Positions 34,945 to 43,445 of a DNA stretch of 64,000 nt are shown here, in pieces. Location of the stretch: NCBI RefSeq assembly GCF_050231725.1, contig NZ_CP077172.1, positions 744,001-808,000 on the forward strand. The letters run 5' to 3'. Source of the DNA: Fusobacterium nucleatum_L. Its GTDB lineage: Bacteria > Fusobacteriota > Fusobacteriia > Fusobacteriales > Fusobacteriaceae. Under the pieces are notes generated by a model that was given only the letters and a program-made list of their open reading frames with translations, was not told the DNA's origin and searched no databases. The position numbers and the translations under genes are program-made. Numbering within the stretch: position 1 is the stretch's first letter; each line of letters begins with the position of its first letter.

Positions 34945-36384
34945 TTAATTAGTCATTATTTTTAAAAATTTTAAAATATTTTCTATTAATTCTTCATTTA
35001 AAGCACCTGTATTTAATTTTTGAAATAAATCTATAATTTTTTCTTTTTTTTCACCATAATGTTCTAAACCTTCTTTCTCTAATTCATTGTATATTTCTTT
35101 AGTTAAATAACCTGTTATTCCTATGGGAATTATTATATTTTTATTTTGCTTTGAAATTTGATACTCTTCTTCCATTCCATTTGCTAAAATAATTTTTCCA
35201 TCTTCATCTTTTTTATTACCAAATAGAAATAGAGATATCCCTGCTTGTGAAATCATATCCTTTCTATATTGTGTCCATAAATTTTTCCTAGTTTTTTCAT
35301 TTTGTATTCCTTGTGGAAAAGGTCTTAATAAAAGCCTTTTATTATCTATTTTTTTATCTTTCATATATATTTCTTCTAAAGCCCCTATAATAACTTCACT
35401 ACCTACTCCTAACCCAAATCCTGATACTATATTATATTTTTCTTTGATTAATTTTTTACTTAGATTACTAATAAATTTTTTAGCTTCTTCCTCTGAAAAT
35501 GGGCTGTATTCTGTAGCACTTCCAGATATAAAAATATTTTTTAATGTTAACTTTTTTTCTATTTCTTTTAAGATATCTGTAATTTCTTTGTAGTCATCTA
35601 CCAAAATCACTTTTATATGATAACGAATTAGTAAATCATTTATAAATAATGATTGTTTATTTTTAAAGTACTCAAATTCACTCTCAACTTCATAATCTTT
35701 TTTAGAAACATTTTTTATTATTGCATAATGTTGTCTAACATTGTTTTTATCATATTCTATTCTTATTCTGCTGAGGATATAGTTTATATTTGGGTCTGAA
35801 AAGCTGAATCCTAAGAATAAAAAAGTTTTGGAAATTAAATCTCCATTTAAAGCATTAACAAATGGGCTATATTTTCTATAATATGTTTCATAATCTTCTT
35901 TAAGAATTATTGCTTCTTCTGGTGAAGATTTATCCCCATGCATTTTATACACTATTGAGTCTCGATTGGGATGAGTTATAGATAAATCTGCATTTTTTCT
36001 TTTTACATCAGGGATTCTATAATTTTCTTTTAAAGAGTTTTCAATTAATGAATCATAATTAGTTGTCCAAAATGTGAATATAGGAAGCCTTGCTATTATC
36101 TTATGATTTTCACTACTTTCTTTTTCTTCTGAAAAATTATCACTAATAATTTTATTAATAAAAGCCCTATTACCTTCTTTGTTTGAATAATATTGTGCTA
36201 AACTCACTAAATCATTTTCTTTATTTATATCTAAATCTAATTCTTCTGCTATTCCTTTCAATAATTCTTTCCAATCAACATAGCCAGAAGGTTTAGAAAA
36301 TCCAGCTCCTATAAATAATGCTGCATTTTGATTCTCAATCTCTTCTACATATTTTTTTATAAAATTTTTTATTTCTTTTTTCAT
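34945..36384 (-). CDS. thsA: Thoeris effector ThsA, SIR2-SLOG NADase
   Basis: ThsA destroys NAD+ when its SLOG domain binds the signal made by ThsB. The 479 residues have an N-terminal SIR2 domain: LFIGAGFSKPSG (23-34), asparagine 109 in TTNYD and histidine 149 in KMHG, matching the catalytic pair of Bacillus ThsA (112/152) with a three-residue offset. The C-terminal SLOG/STALD domain starts at NIFISGSA (about 283) with GFGLGVGSE and RPFPQG. Length is close to the 476 of the type I protein. No membrane segment, unlike type II ThsA. Confidence 0.88.
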   Translation of the reverse strand: MKKEIKNFIKKYVEEIENQNAALFIGAGFSKPSGYVDWKELLKGIAEELDLDINKENDLVSLAQYYSNKEGNRAFINKIISDNFSEEKESSENHKIIARLPIFTFWTTNYDSLIENSLKENYRIPDVKRKNADLSITHPNRDSIVYKMHGDKSSPEEAIILKEDYETYYRKYSPFVNALNGDLISKTFLFLGFSFSDPNINYILSRIRIEYDKNNVRQHYAIIKNVSKKDYEVESEFEYFKNKQSLFINDLLIRYHIKVILVDDYKEITDILKEIEKKLTLKNIFISGSATEYSPFSEEEAKKFISNLSKKLIKEKYNIVSGFGLGVGSEVIIGALEEIYMKDKKIDNKRLLLRPFPQGIQNEKTRKNLWTQYRKDMISQAGISLFLFGNKKDEDGKIILANGMEEEYQISKQNKNIIIPIGITGYLTKEIYNELEKEGLEHYGEKKEKIIDLFQKLNTGALNEELIENILKFLKIMTN

Positions 36385-36398
36385 ATCTTTGACTCCTT

Positions 36399-36857
36399 TT
36401 ATCCAATTATTTCTAATTTTAAAATTAATCCATTAAGATACACATAAAATACATATAATTTTATTATTAAATAAGTAACTCCAATACTAAAAATAATTAT
36501 ATAAGGTAACATAGAAACAGAAAACATAACTTTAAATAATAAATCTTTTTTATATGGATATTTATTATTTTCTTCTTTACTTCCCATGAAAAAATCTATA
36601 TTCTCTTCATCAAAAAGGTAAACTTTATTATAAATTGCTCTATAATAACGCTCTTGTCTCAAATAATAGGAATCTAAAAACCAAAAAGTTAAATTAATAA
36701 TTAATATAACTAACCATAAAAGTGATTCTTTATAGAATGACAACATCCCAATTATTAATGTAAAACATAATCCTTTTAAAGTAAAAGAATTACTTGAAAA
36801 CCGGTTGATTATATTTTGGAGCATTTGAAGGTGTGCAATTTTTTTATTACTATCCAT
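36399..36857 (-). CDS. Small multi-span membrane protein coupled to a TIR gene
   Basis: The 152 residues have an N-terminal helix (IAHLQMLQNIINRFSSNSF), hydrophobic spans at about 26-42 and 44-61, a charged loop with YYLRQERYYRAIYNKVY, and one long or two short spans from about 106. Its ATG is directly next to the stop codon of the upstream TIR gene, and thsA starts 14 nt after its end. A membrane effector, perhaps of the SLATT-like kind found beside SLOG and nucleotide-signalling genes, is the natural guess. I have no motif proof. Confidence 0.55.
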   Translation of the reverse strand: MDSNKKIAHLQMLQNIINRFSSNSFTLKGLCFTLIIGMLSFYKESLLWLVILIINLTFWFLDSYYLRQERYYRAIYNKVYLFDEENIDFFMGSKEENNKYPYKKDLLFKVMFSVSMLPYIIIFSIGVTYLIIKLYVFYVYLNGLILKLEIIG

Positions 36858-37628
36858 TTATATCCCTTCTTTATTCTGAATTAATTTTTGTAAAAATTCT
36901 TCTTTAGTTCTAGCAGATTTTATATCTTCATATTTTAGGTGGATGAAATTATAAAACTCTGGTCTATAAATAAAAGGTATACCTAAAGATTCATTTCCTA
37001 CAACATCACTTTCATCAAAGAACTTTATTCCTTCTATATTTTTTATTCTTATAGTGTTTGTTATTTCAACTTCTAAATTTATCCAGGGAGAAAATGTAGC
37101 ATCTTCTGAATTTATATTAACATACTTTAAAGAATTTTGTGAATCTAAAAAAAAGAAAAAATCACAACTATCTATCATTTTTCTCAAAGCATTGCTCAGC
37201 ATTAAATGCACATGTGAAGTGCTTATATTTCTTTTATCATAAGAATAACTATTCTTTTTTCCTTCATTTTTACAATATTCATCATCAATTTCCTTTTGTA
37301 AATCATAAATATATCCCCAAACTTGTGAATCAATAAAAACTTTTAACCCAAATTTTTCATTTAACATCCCTGCTATCGCTATTGCAAGTTCTTCATCTTT
37401 ATGAGAATGACTTAAAAAAATATCATATTTCCCACTTGTAAACCATTCTTCAATTATTTTATTTCCTTCTAATTCTCCTTCATAATTCAAAAATTCTCTC
37501 AATACATTTTTTATTTGTTCTTTATCTTTATATATATTTTTTCCTTTTCTTAAATACTCATTATACATATTTTTATCATTCTTCTCAAATTCTTCTTTAA
37601 ACTTTTTTAATCTAATTTTTTTATACAT
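36858..37628 (-). CDS. Long TIR-domain protein, first copy
   Basis: About 256 residues: a charged helical N-terminal region of about 65, then a TIR domain from YDIFLSHSHKDEE with KFGLKVFIDSQVWG and an extra insert (YSYDKRNISTSHVHLMLSNAL), and the likely catalytic glutamate in SPWINLE. A C-terminal extension follows. It is a paralogue of the TIR protein encoded just upstream and unlike the two ThsB-type proteins. Start taken at the second ATG, 9 nt after AAGGA. It is coupled end to start with the membrane protein gene. Whether it signals to ThsA, to the membrane protein, or both is open. Confidence 0.7.
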   Translation of the reverse strand: MYKKIRLKKFKEEFEKNDKNMYNEYLRKGKNIYKDKEQIKNVLREFLNYEGELEGNKIIEEWFTSGKYDIFLSHSHKDEELAIAIAGMLNEKFGLKVFIDSQVWGYIYDLQKEIDDEYCKNEGKKNSYSYDKRNISTSHVHLMLSNALRKMIDSCDFFFFLDSQNSLKYVNINSEDATFSPWINLEVEITNTIRIKNIEGIKFFDESDVVGNESLGIPFIYRPEFYNFIHLKYEDIKSARTKEEFLQKLIQNKEGI

Positions 37629-37654
37629 CTTTATCATTCCTTATATTTTTTATT

Positions 37655-37683
37655 ATTAGCAGCTTATATATCTAACTGCTAAT
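37655..37683 (-). promoter_or_regulatory. Inverted repeat overlapping the probable promoter of the TIR-membrane protein-thsA operon
   Basis: ATTAGCAG and CTGCTAAT form perfect 8-bp arms around a 13-nt AT-rich spacer. On the minus strand the spacer holds TATATA, a possible -10 box, with TGTACA 16 nt upstream as a weak -35. A repressor site or a 5' leader hairpin are both possible. Confidence 0.4.
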
Positions 37684-37757
37684 AAGTGTACATCATTTTT
37701 TGTTTCTTGTAAATATTATTTTATTTAAATAGTTAATTTTAGAACAATATATTTAAT

Positions 37758-37794
37758 AAAAAAAGATTTTAAATTTGAAATAAACTTAAAATCC
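37758..37794 (-). terminator. Terminator after the second long TIR gene
   Basis: On the minus strand GGATTTTAA pairs with TTAAAATC and is followed by a run of seven T. It separates the 37.8-38.6 kb TIR gene from the operon that starts at the next TIR gene. Confidence 0.8.
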
Positions 37795-37802
37795 TTAAAC
37801 CA

Positions 37803-38597
37803 TTAATATAGGTTTTTATTTTCTATGATTTCATATAAAATATCTAGTGATTTTTTTGGATTCAATACAGAATTTTTATTTTCTGAAGTTGAAAGCCATT
37901 TACTTAAAATTTCATTATCAATTTCTTTAAAATCTTTTAATTGAATATTGTATCTAGGATTAAAAGATTCATTAAATATATTTTCCATTCCAATTTCTTT
38001 TTCTCTGGTAGGTTTTTTCTGTTGAATTCTATTTAATACTTCAATTTCTGAATATATCCATGGGGAGGCTGTAAATTCTTCTTTTGAAGAAAATGAAATT
38101 TCTAATGAGTTTGGTGTATTCATAAAAATAGCACATTCACACTTATCTATCATTTTTATCAATGCCATCATTAATGTTAAATGAACATTTGCTGCTGCCC
38201 TAGTAGATTTGTCATAAGAATAACTACTAGTTCCTTCTATTTTATTATATTTTTCATCTATTTTTTTTAATAAATCTATTACATTTTTCCAAACCATGGA
38301 ATCAATAAAAGTTGTTAAACCAAATTTTTCTTTTAGAAAAAATGCTAGTAATTTTGCTTTCTCTTCGTCTTGATGCGAATGTGAAAGAAAAATATCTGCT
38401 TTTATATTAGGAAACCAATCTTCCTCTAATTCTTTCATATTCATTCTTCCATCAGGAGATAAATAATTTTCTAATCCTTTTCTAATTTCTATTTTACTTT
38501 TCTCATATAATTCTTTTGAATTTTTTAAATATTTCTCTTTTTCTTGTATTTTCTCAAATAAATTTGAATAACTATTTATTTTAAATTTTGCATACAT
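37803..38597 (-). CDS. Long TIR-domain protein, second copy
   Basis: A 264-residue paralogue of the TIR protein at 36.9-37.6 kb: helical N-terminus, TIR domain from ADIFLSHSHQDEEKAKLL (about 67), FGLTTFIDSMVW, a shared YSYDKSTRAAANVHLTLMMAL insert, probable catalytic glutamate 184 in SPWIYSE, and a diverged C-terminal 70 residues. It has its own terminator and lies only 58 nt after rfbB with no terminator between, so read-through from the polysaccharide operon is likely. The diverged C-terminus beside a conserved TIR core fits a separate sensor. Confidence 0.7.
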   Translation of the reverse strand: MYAKFKINSYSNLFEKIQEKEKYLKNSKELYEKSKIEIRKGLENYLSPDGRMNMKELEEDWFPNIKADIFLSHSHQDEEKAKLLAFFLKEKFGLTTFIDSMVWKNVIDLLKKIDEKYNKIEGTSSYSYDKSTRAAANVHLTLMMALIKMIDKCECAIFMNTPNSLEISFSSKEEFTASPWIYSEIEVLNRIQQKKPTREKEIGMENIFNESFNPRYNIQLKDFKEIDNEILSKWLSTSENKNSVLNPKKSLDILYEIIENKNLY

Positions 38598-38655
38598 TCT
38601 TATTCCTCTCCCTTTTTTAAACTTAAAAATTTTTTCTTAATGAAATAAAAATATT

Positions 38656-39855
38656 CTACCTATTTCCATACATTCTATTATAATACTTCTGATAGTCACC
38701 TGAGGCTACTTCATTAACCCATTCTTGATTTTCTAAATACCATTTAATAGTTTTTCTTATTCCTGTTTCAAAATCTGTTTCTGGATACCAACCTAAATCT
38801 TTTGCTATTTTAGATGGATCTATTGCATATCTCATGTCATGTCCTAGTCTATCTTGTACATAAGTTATTAAATCATAGTTAATATCAGATATATCTGTTT
38901 TTAAAACTTTTTTGTATTCATTACTATTCGTAATTTCTTCTTTTAATATATCAATTATTAATTTAACTATATTTATATTTTTTTCTTCATTGAAGCCACC
39001 TATATTATATACCTCTCCAACTTTTGCTTCTCTTAAAACTAAATCTATTCCTTTACAATTATCTTCAACAAAAATCCAATCTCTTATATTATCTCCTTTT
39101 CCATATACTGGAAGTTTTTTCTCTTCTAAAATATTTTTTATCATTAGAGGTATTAATTTTTCAGGAAATTGATAAGGGCCATAATTATTTGAACATCTTG
39201 TTATATTTATTGGTAACTTATATGTTTCTCCATAAGCTATAACAATATGGTCTGCTCCTGTTTTTGAAGCTGAATAAGGGCTTCTTGGGTTAACTGGACT
39301 TTCTTCTGTGAAGAAATTATCTCCATAAGTTTTTAGATTTTTTCTGTTTTTAACAACTTTTTTTACATCTTCATCATTAATTACAAGTTCTATTGGTTCA
39401 TCATAATCTTTTGACAAACTTCCATAGACTTCATCAGTTGATATTTGAAGATATTTTACTCCTTCTCTATATATAGGATAACCATTCTTATCTTTTGATA
39501 CTGTCCAAGATTTCTTAGCATTATCTAATAGATTTTGAGTTCCCAATATATTTGTTTCTAAGAATATTTGTGGATTTTCAATAGACCTATCCACATGTGA
39601 TTCTGCTGCAAAATTTACAACATAATCTACTTTATTTTCAGAGAATATTCTTTCTATTTCTTTTCTATCTCTAATATCTACTTTTTCAAACTTAACTCTG
39701 CTATCTTTTAATTCTTTTTTCATTGTTCCTAGATTCCCAGCATAAGTTAATGAATCTACAACAATAACTTTTATATCTTTATATTTCTTTAAGATATATT
39801 TTAAAAAATTTGCTCCTATGAAGCCTGTTGCTCCTGTTACTAGATATGTTTTCAT
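38656..39855 (-). CDS. rfbB: dTDP-glucose 4,6-dehydratase
   Basis: Second step of dTDP-L-rhamnose synthesis. The 399-residue SDR enzyme begins with the NAD-binding GATGFIGANFLKY and has ADVNFAAESHVDRS-type sequence (VNFAAESHVDRSI), the catalytic YSASKTGADH and QISTDEVYGS-type motif. It is somewhat longer than typical 350-residue RfbB because of insertions around residues 135-180. It follows the wrecked flippase gene and closes the polysaccharide cluster. Confidence 0.93.
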   Translation of the reverse strand: MKTYLVTGATGFIGANFLKYILKKYKDIKVIVVDSLTYAGNLGTMKKELKDSRVKFEKVDIRDRKEIERIFSENKVDYVVNFAAESHVDRSIENPQIFLETNILGTQNLLDNAKKSWTVSKDKNGYPIYREGVKYLQISTDEVYGSLSKDYDEPIELVINDEDVKKVVKNRKNLKTYGDNFFTEESPVNPRSPYSASKTGADHIVIAYGETYKLPINITRCSNNYGPYQFPEKLIPLMIKNILEEKKLPVYGKGDNIRDWIFVEDNCKGIDLVLREAKVGEVYNIGGFNEEKNINIVKLIIDILKEEITNSNEYKKVLKTDISDINYDLITYVQDRLGHDMRYAIDPSKIAKDLGWYPETDFETGIRKTIKWYLENQEWVNEVASGDYQKYYNRMYGNR

Positions 39856-40946
39856 ACCTTAAATTCTCCTTATATTCTACTTTTTATAATTTTTAGTCCT
39901 TCAGTACAGATTTCTTCTTTTAAAAACAATAAGATACTAATATATATAATTCCTCCAAAAATAAAAGAAAAAATAATGTTCTTTATAGGACTAATTTCAA
40001 ATTTTTTTATAAAAATAATAACTACACACATTAGAATTGTTGCTACAAAATATTTTAATCTTTTTTTTGGAAAAAAATCTATCTTTTTTAAATGTTTTCT
40101 AGCAAAAAATAACATAATTAAAGACCCAATAGTTTCAGCAGTAACAGTTCCAATTGCTGCTCCATTTTGTAAATATTTTGGTATCATTAAGTAATTAGAT
40201 ATAAAATTAACTATTGCTGCAATAATAACAGAATAAGTATAATATTTTTCAAGTCCTAATGGATAAAGTAATTGAAACCCTAAAAATAAGCTATCCCTAT
40301 TGTAAATAGTATTGGAGATAATATTCTCATAGTTAATACTGAATCTTTAAATTGAGAGCCAACCATAATATATATAATAACATCAGCCAATAAAAAAGTG
40401 CTCACTACAAATGGAATTGATACAAAAAGAATATAGTTTAAAGAATTATTTATATAAATATTATAATTATTATAGTCTTTATTTTTTAAACAATTTGTTA
40501 TTCTTGGTAAAAGTACACTTCCTAAAGCTGTAATAACTACTAACATCATTCTTATTAATTTATTTGGTACTATATATATTCCAACAGCTTCTTTATTTAC
40601 ATTACCTATCATAATTGAATCCAATTGTAAATATATTGCTGTTGCAACTGTTGCTGAAAAAATAACTAAAATTAGTTTTATATGTTTCCATATCTCTAAG
40701 TTAGAAAATTTTATATCTCTAAAATTAATATATTTTCTTAAGTTAATAAAATTTAATATATTAGAACCACTTTGCATCATTACTAAAATAAAAGCATAGA
40801 TTAAATAATTTTCTTTACTTTTTATAAAAAGAAACATTACAATTAAAGTCAAAATTCTAACTATAATGAATCTTTTTGTTATATATAATTGATTTTCTAT
40901 TCCTTGGTAAAACTATTCTGGTCAAGCAAAATTGTAACAATAACAT

Positions 40947-41789
40947 CTAATTAAAATTAATTTCTTTATTTATCTTTTTAAAGTTCCTTCTTTTCTCATA
41001 TGGTGTCATATAATCATTGTAAGAATGTGGTCTTACATGGTTATACCATACATATGCAAATTCCTCTATTGATTCATATATTTCTTTTTCTGTCTTGTAG
41101 TAGTAATGATTTATTAACTCATTTTTTAACGTATTAAAATATCTCTCCATTGGTGCATTATTATAGGGACGTCCTGCTCTACTCATACTTTGTTGTATCA
41201 TATTTTTTTCACAATACTCTACAAATTTCTTTGAAGAATATTGGCTTCCTTGATCACTATGTAATATTATCTTATTCCCTATTTTCCTTACTTTTCTTAA
41301 TGCTTTTTCTAATGTTTTTATCGCTAAATCATTTGTCATTTCTTTAGATGTTATGCTAGATACTATGCTTCTGTCATATAAATCTAAAATACTACAGTTG
41401 TATCTAAAACTTCCATCTGTTAATTTTAAATATGTAAAATCTGTACACCAGATTTTGTTGGGTTCTGGGACATAGAAATTTTGTTTCAATAAATTTTCAA
41501 AAATTTTATGAGGCTTTCCCTTTTTATAGTTAAGTCTCTTAACTCTTACAATAGAAGAAAGTTTTAACTCCTTATTTAAATATTTATGCGCAGTAGTCTT
41601 ACTAATATTAATGTTATACAATCTTTGTAAAAATTTTTTAATTTGTCTATGACCTAATATACGATTATTAGAATGATAAATCTCTTTAATTTTACTTTTT
41701 ATATTTTCTTTTTCCTGAATACTTTCCTTTTTTCTATTTTTGAGATAATTGTAATAAGCATTAGGATAGATATTAAGTCTTCTTAGCAA
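40947..41789 (-). CDS. IS3-family transposase OrfB, DDE integrase
   Basis: The catalytic half of the transposase. The 280 residues given start at a TTG, but the open frame extends upstream (KGNRLIAYHFIQKY) to the end of orfA, so the true product is an OrfAB fusion. The DDE motif is visible: aspartate in WCTDFTYLK, aspartate in LHSDQGSQYSS and glutamate in PMERYFNTLKNEL. A helix-turn-helix-like HRQIKKFLQ region precedes the core. Confidence 0.9.
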   Translation of the reverse strand: MLRRLNIYPNAYYNYLKNRKKESIQEKENIKSKIKEIYHSNNRILGHRQIKKFLQRLYNINISKTTAHKYLNKELKLSSIVRVKRLNYKKGKPHKIFENLLKQNFYVPEPNKIWCTDFTYLKLTDGSFRYNCSILDLYDRSIVSSITSKEMTNDLAIKTLEKALRKVRKIGNKIILHSDQGSQYSSKKFVEYCEKNMIQQSMSRAGRPYNNAPMERYFNTLKNELINHYYYKTEKEIYESIEEFAYVWYNHVRPHSYNDYMTPYEKRRNFKKINKEINFN

Positions 41790-41839
41790 CCATCTAAGCC
41801 CAAATAGGAAACTATATTTTTGAATGAAATGATAAGCTA

Positions 41840-42115
41840 TTAATCGATTTCCTTTGCGAAGAATACCGTTGCTTTTTTAGTTTCTTCAAGTTCTTTACGA
41901 AGTCTAAGATTTTCTTTCATATAGTCGTATTCATGATTGGCTTTTTCATTAATTTGGCATTCATCACGGAATTGTCTAACCCAATTAGAAATAGTAGCAA
42001 CAGAAACAGAGAACTCACTAGATATACTCTTTTTAGCTCTACCTTTTTCAAGGAAAAGTCTAACAATTTTTTTCTTAAATTCAATATCATATTTATTAAT
42101 CATAGAAACTTCCAT
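41840..42115 (-). CDS. IS3-family transposase OrfA, helix-turn-helix protein
   Basis: The 91-residue DNA-binding half: YDIEFKKKIVRLFLEKGRAK, then the HTH SISSEFSVSVATISNWVRQF and a leucine-zipper-like tail. It ends KKATVFFAKEID. The AAAAAAG stretch in the KKA codons is a likely slippage site: a -1 shift there enters the open frame that leads into OrfB. Confidence 0.9.
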   Translation of the reverse strand: MEVSMINKYDIEFKKKIVRLFLEKGRAKKSISSEFSVSVATISNWVRQFRDECQINEKANHEYDYMKENLRLRKELEETKKATVFFAKEID

Positions 42116-42575
42116 AAAATATTTTATCTTATTAGACTCTTGTGTTACAATTCTATTATACCACTATAAACCTATATTATTACATAGTATACTAATACTC
42201 ATAACTAAAATAATATCTTTTATTTCTAAAAAACTTTTATTAATATATAAAAAATAAGAGAACAAGGTAACCAATAATTGTTGTCATCAAAATAATTATC
42301 AGTAGTTCTATTACAATTTTACTTAATACTTTTTCATTATCCCTATATTTTGCGACTTCTCTAATTCCATAGTTAGGAATCCCCTAAACAATAAATAACA
42401 TAAAATAAGTTATTATAGAATTTGCATAGTCAACTTTCTCCAAATTTTCTGGGGCAAGAACTCTTGTAATATGTAATGTTGTTATAATTATAAAAGCTGT
42501 TCCTAAAAATATTCTTAATATATTAAAAATAAAATTTAATTTCACAGTCTTTACTTGTATTATATTTTTCAACTA

Positions 42576-43442
42576 TTATTCTCCTATTAAATTTAGTAAG
42601 TATTTTCCATATTCAGATTTCAATAATGGTTTTACTAATTCTTTAATCTCCTCTCTATCTATCCAACCATTTCTATATGCTATTTCTTCAGGACAAGCTA
42701 CCATAACTCCCTGCCTTGATTGAATTGTTTTTACAAAATTAGAAGCTTCTAATAAAGCATCATGTGTTCCTGTATCTAACCAAGCCATACCTCTTCCTAA
42801 ACTTACTACATTTAGATTATTTTCTTTTAAATACATTTCATTAAGAGTTGTAATTTCTAACTCTCCTCTTTTAGAAGGTTTAACTTTTTTTGCTTTTTCT
42901 ACAACAGTATTATCATAGAAATATAATCCTGGTATAGCATAATTTGATTTGGGATTTTCAGGTTTTTCTTCTAGTGAAATAGCTTTACCATTTTCATGAA
43001 ATTCTACAACACCAAAATCCTTTGGGTTATTTACATAATACCCAAATATAGTTGCTCCTTTTTCTCTTGATGAAGCTTCTTTTAACATCCCTGTAAAACC
43101 ATGACCATAAAAAATATTATCTCCTAACACTAAAGCACAAGAATCATTTTCTATAAATTTTTCACCAATCAAAAATGCTTCTGCTAAACCATTAGGCTTC
43201 TCTTGTACTGCATATGATATTTTTAATCCAAAATTATTACCATTTTCTAATAATTCTTCAAAAACAAGTACATCTCTTGGAGTTGAAACGACTAAAATTT
43301 CTTTTATTCCTGCTAACATCAACACAGATAATGGATAATAAATCATTGGTTTGTCATATATTGGTACAATATGTTTTGATACAGCTTTTGTTATTGGATA
43401 AAGTCTTGTTCCACTTCCTCCAGCTAATATTATTCCTTTCAT
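42576..43442 (-). CDS. rfbA: Glucose-1-phosphate thymidylyltransferase
   Basis: First step of dTDP-L-rhamnose synthesis, making dTDP-glucose. The 288-residue enzyme begins MKGIILAGGSGTRLYPIT, with the nucleotide-binding signature, and has VLGDNIFYGHG and the EEKPENPKSNYAIPGLYFYD substrate-binding segment. Full length. It lies between a glycosyltransferase-like gene and the flippase pseudogene; rfbC and rfbD are about 19 kb away. Confidence 0.95.
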   Translation of the reverse strand: MKGIILAGGSGTRLYPITKAVSKHIVPIYDKPMIYYPLSVLMLAGIKEILVVSTPRDVLVFEELLENGNNFGLKISYAVQEKPNGLAEAFLIGEKFIENDSCALVLGDNIFYGHGFTGMLKEASSREKGATIFGYYVNNPKDFGVVEFHENGKAISLEEKPENPKSNYAIPGLYFYDNTVVEKAKKVKPSKRGELEITTLNEMYLKENNLNVVSLGRGMAWLDTGTHDALLEASNFVKTIQSRQGVMVACPEEIAYRNGWIDREEIKELVKPLLKSEYGKYLLNLIGE

Positions 43443-43445
43443 ATA

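Larger units (their letters stand above)
40919..42163 (-). mobile_element. IS3-family (IS150-like) insertion sequence, apparently complete
   Basis: A 1,245-bp element bounded by imperfect inverted repeats TGGTATAATAGAATTGTAACA (minus-strand end, 42143-42163) and TGGTCAAGCAAAATTGTAAC (left end, 40919-40938, then A). It carries two overlapping-frame genes, orfA and orfB. Because the insertion point inside wzx has decayed, I could not define a target duplication. Another copy of its first 80 bases is at 44470-44550. Confidence 0.88.
39870..42572 (-). pseudogene. wzx: Polysaccharide flippase (Wzx type), disrupted by an IS3 element and other lesions
   Basis: Pieces of one O-unit flippase can be read in order: N-terminus MKNIIQVKTVKLNFIFNIL, then GIPNYGIREVAKYRDNEK, FLEIKDIIL, GIENQLYITKRF, and a C-terminus with PKYLQNGAAIGTVTAETIG. 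Lesions: an in-frame TAG (42384-42386), a frameshift near 42240 in a T run, the IS3 insertion between NNIGL and FYQG, a second TAG beside the element, and a frameshift near 40290 where a T run seems one base short. Export must therefore use another flippase, probably the MurJ-like one at 47-48.5 kb. Confidence 0.88.

Noticed and set aside
34945..36857. Type II Thoeris, with the membrane protein as the macro-TM ThsA
   Set aside because: The membrane protein is only 152 residues and has no macro domain, while the adjacent ThsA has clear SIR2 and SLOG domains, which is type I.
40916..42166. Target-site duplication for the IS3 element
   Set aside because: Flanking triplets do not match at any sensible element border, probably because the pseudogene has mutated or the borders are off by a few bases.
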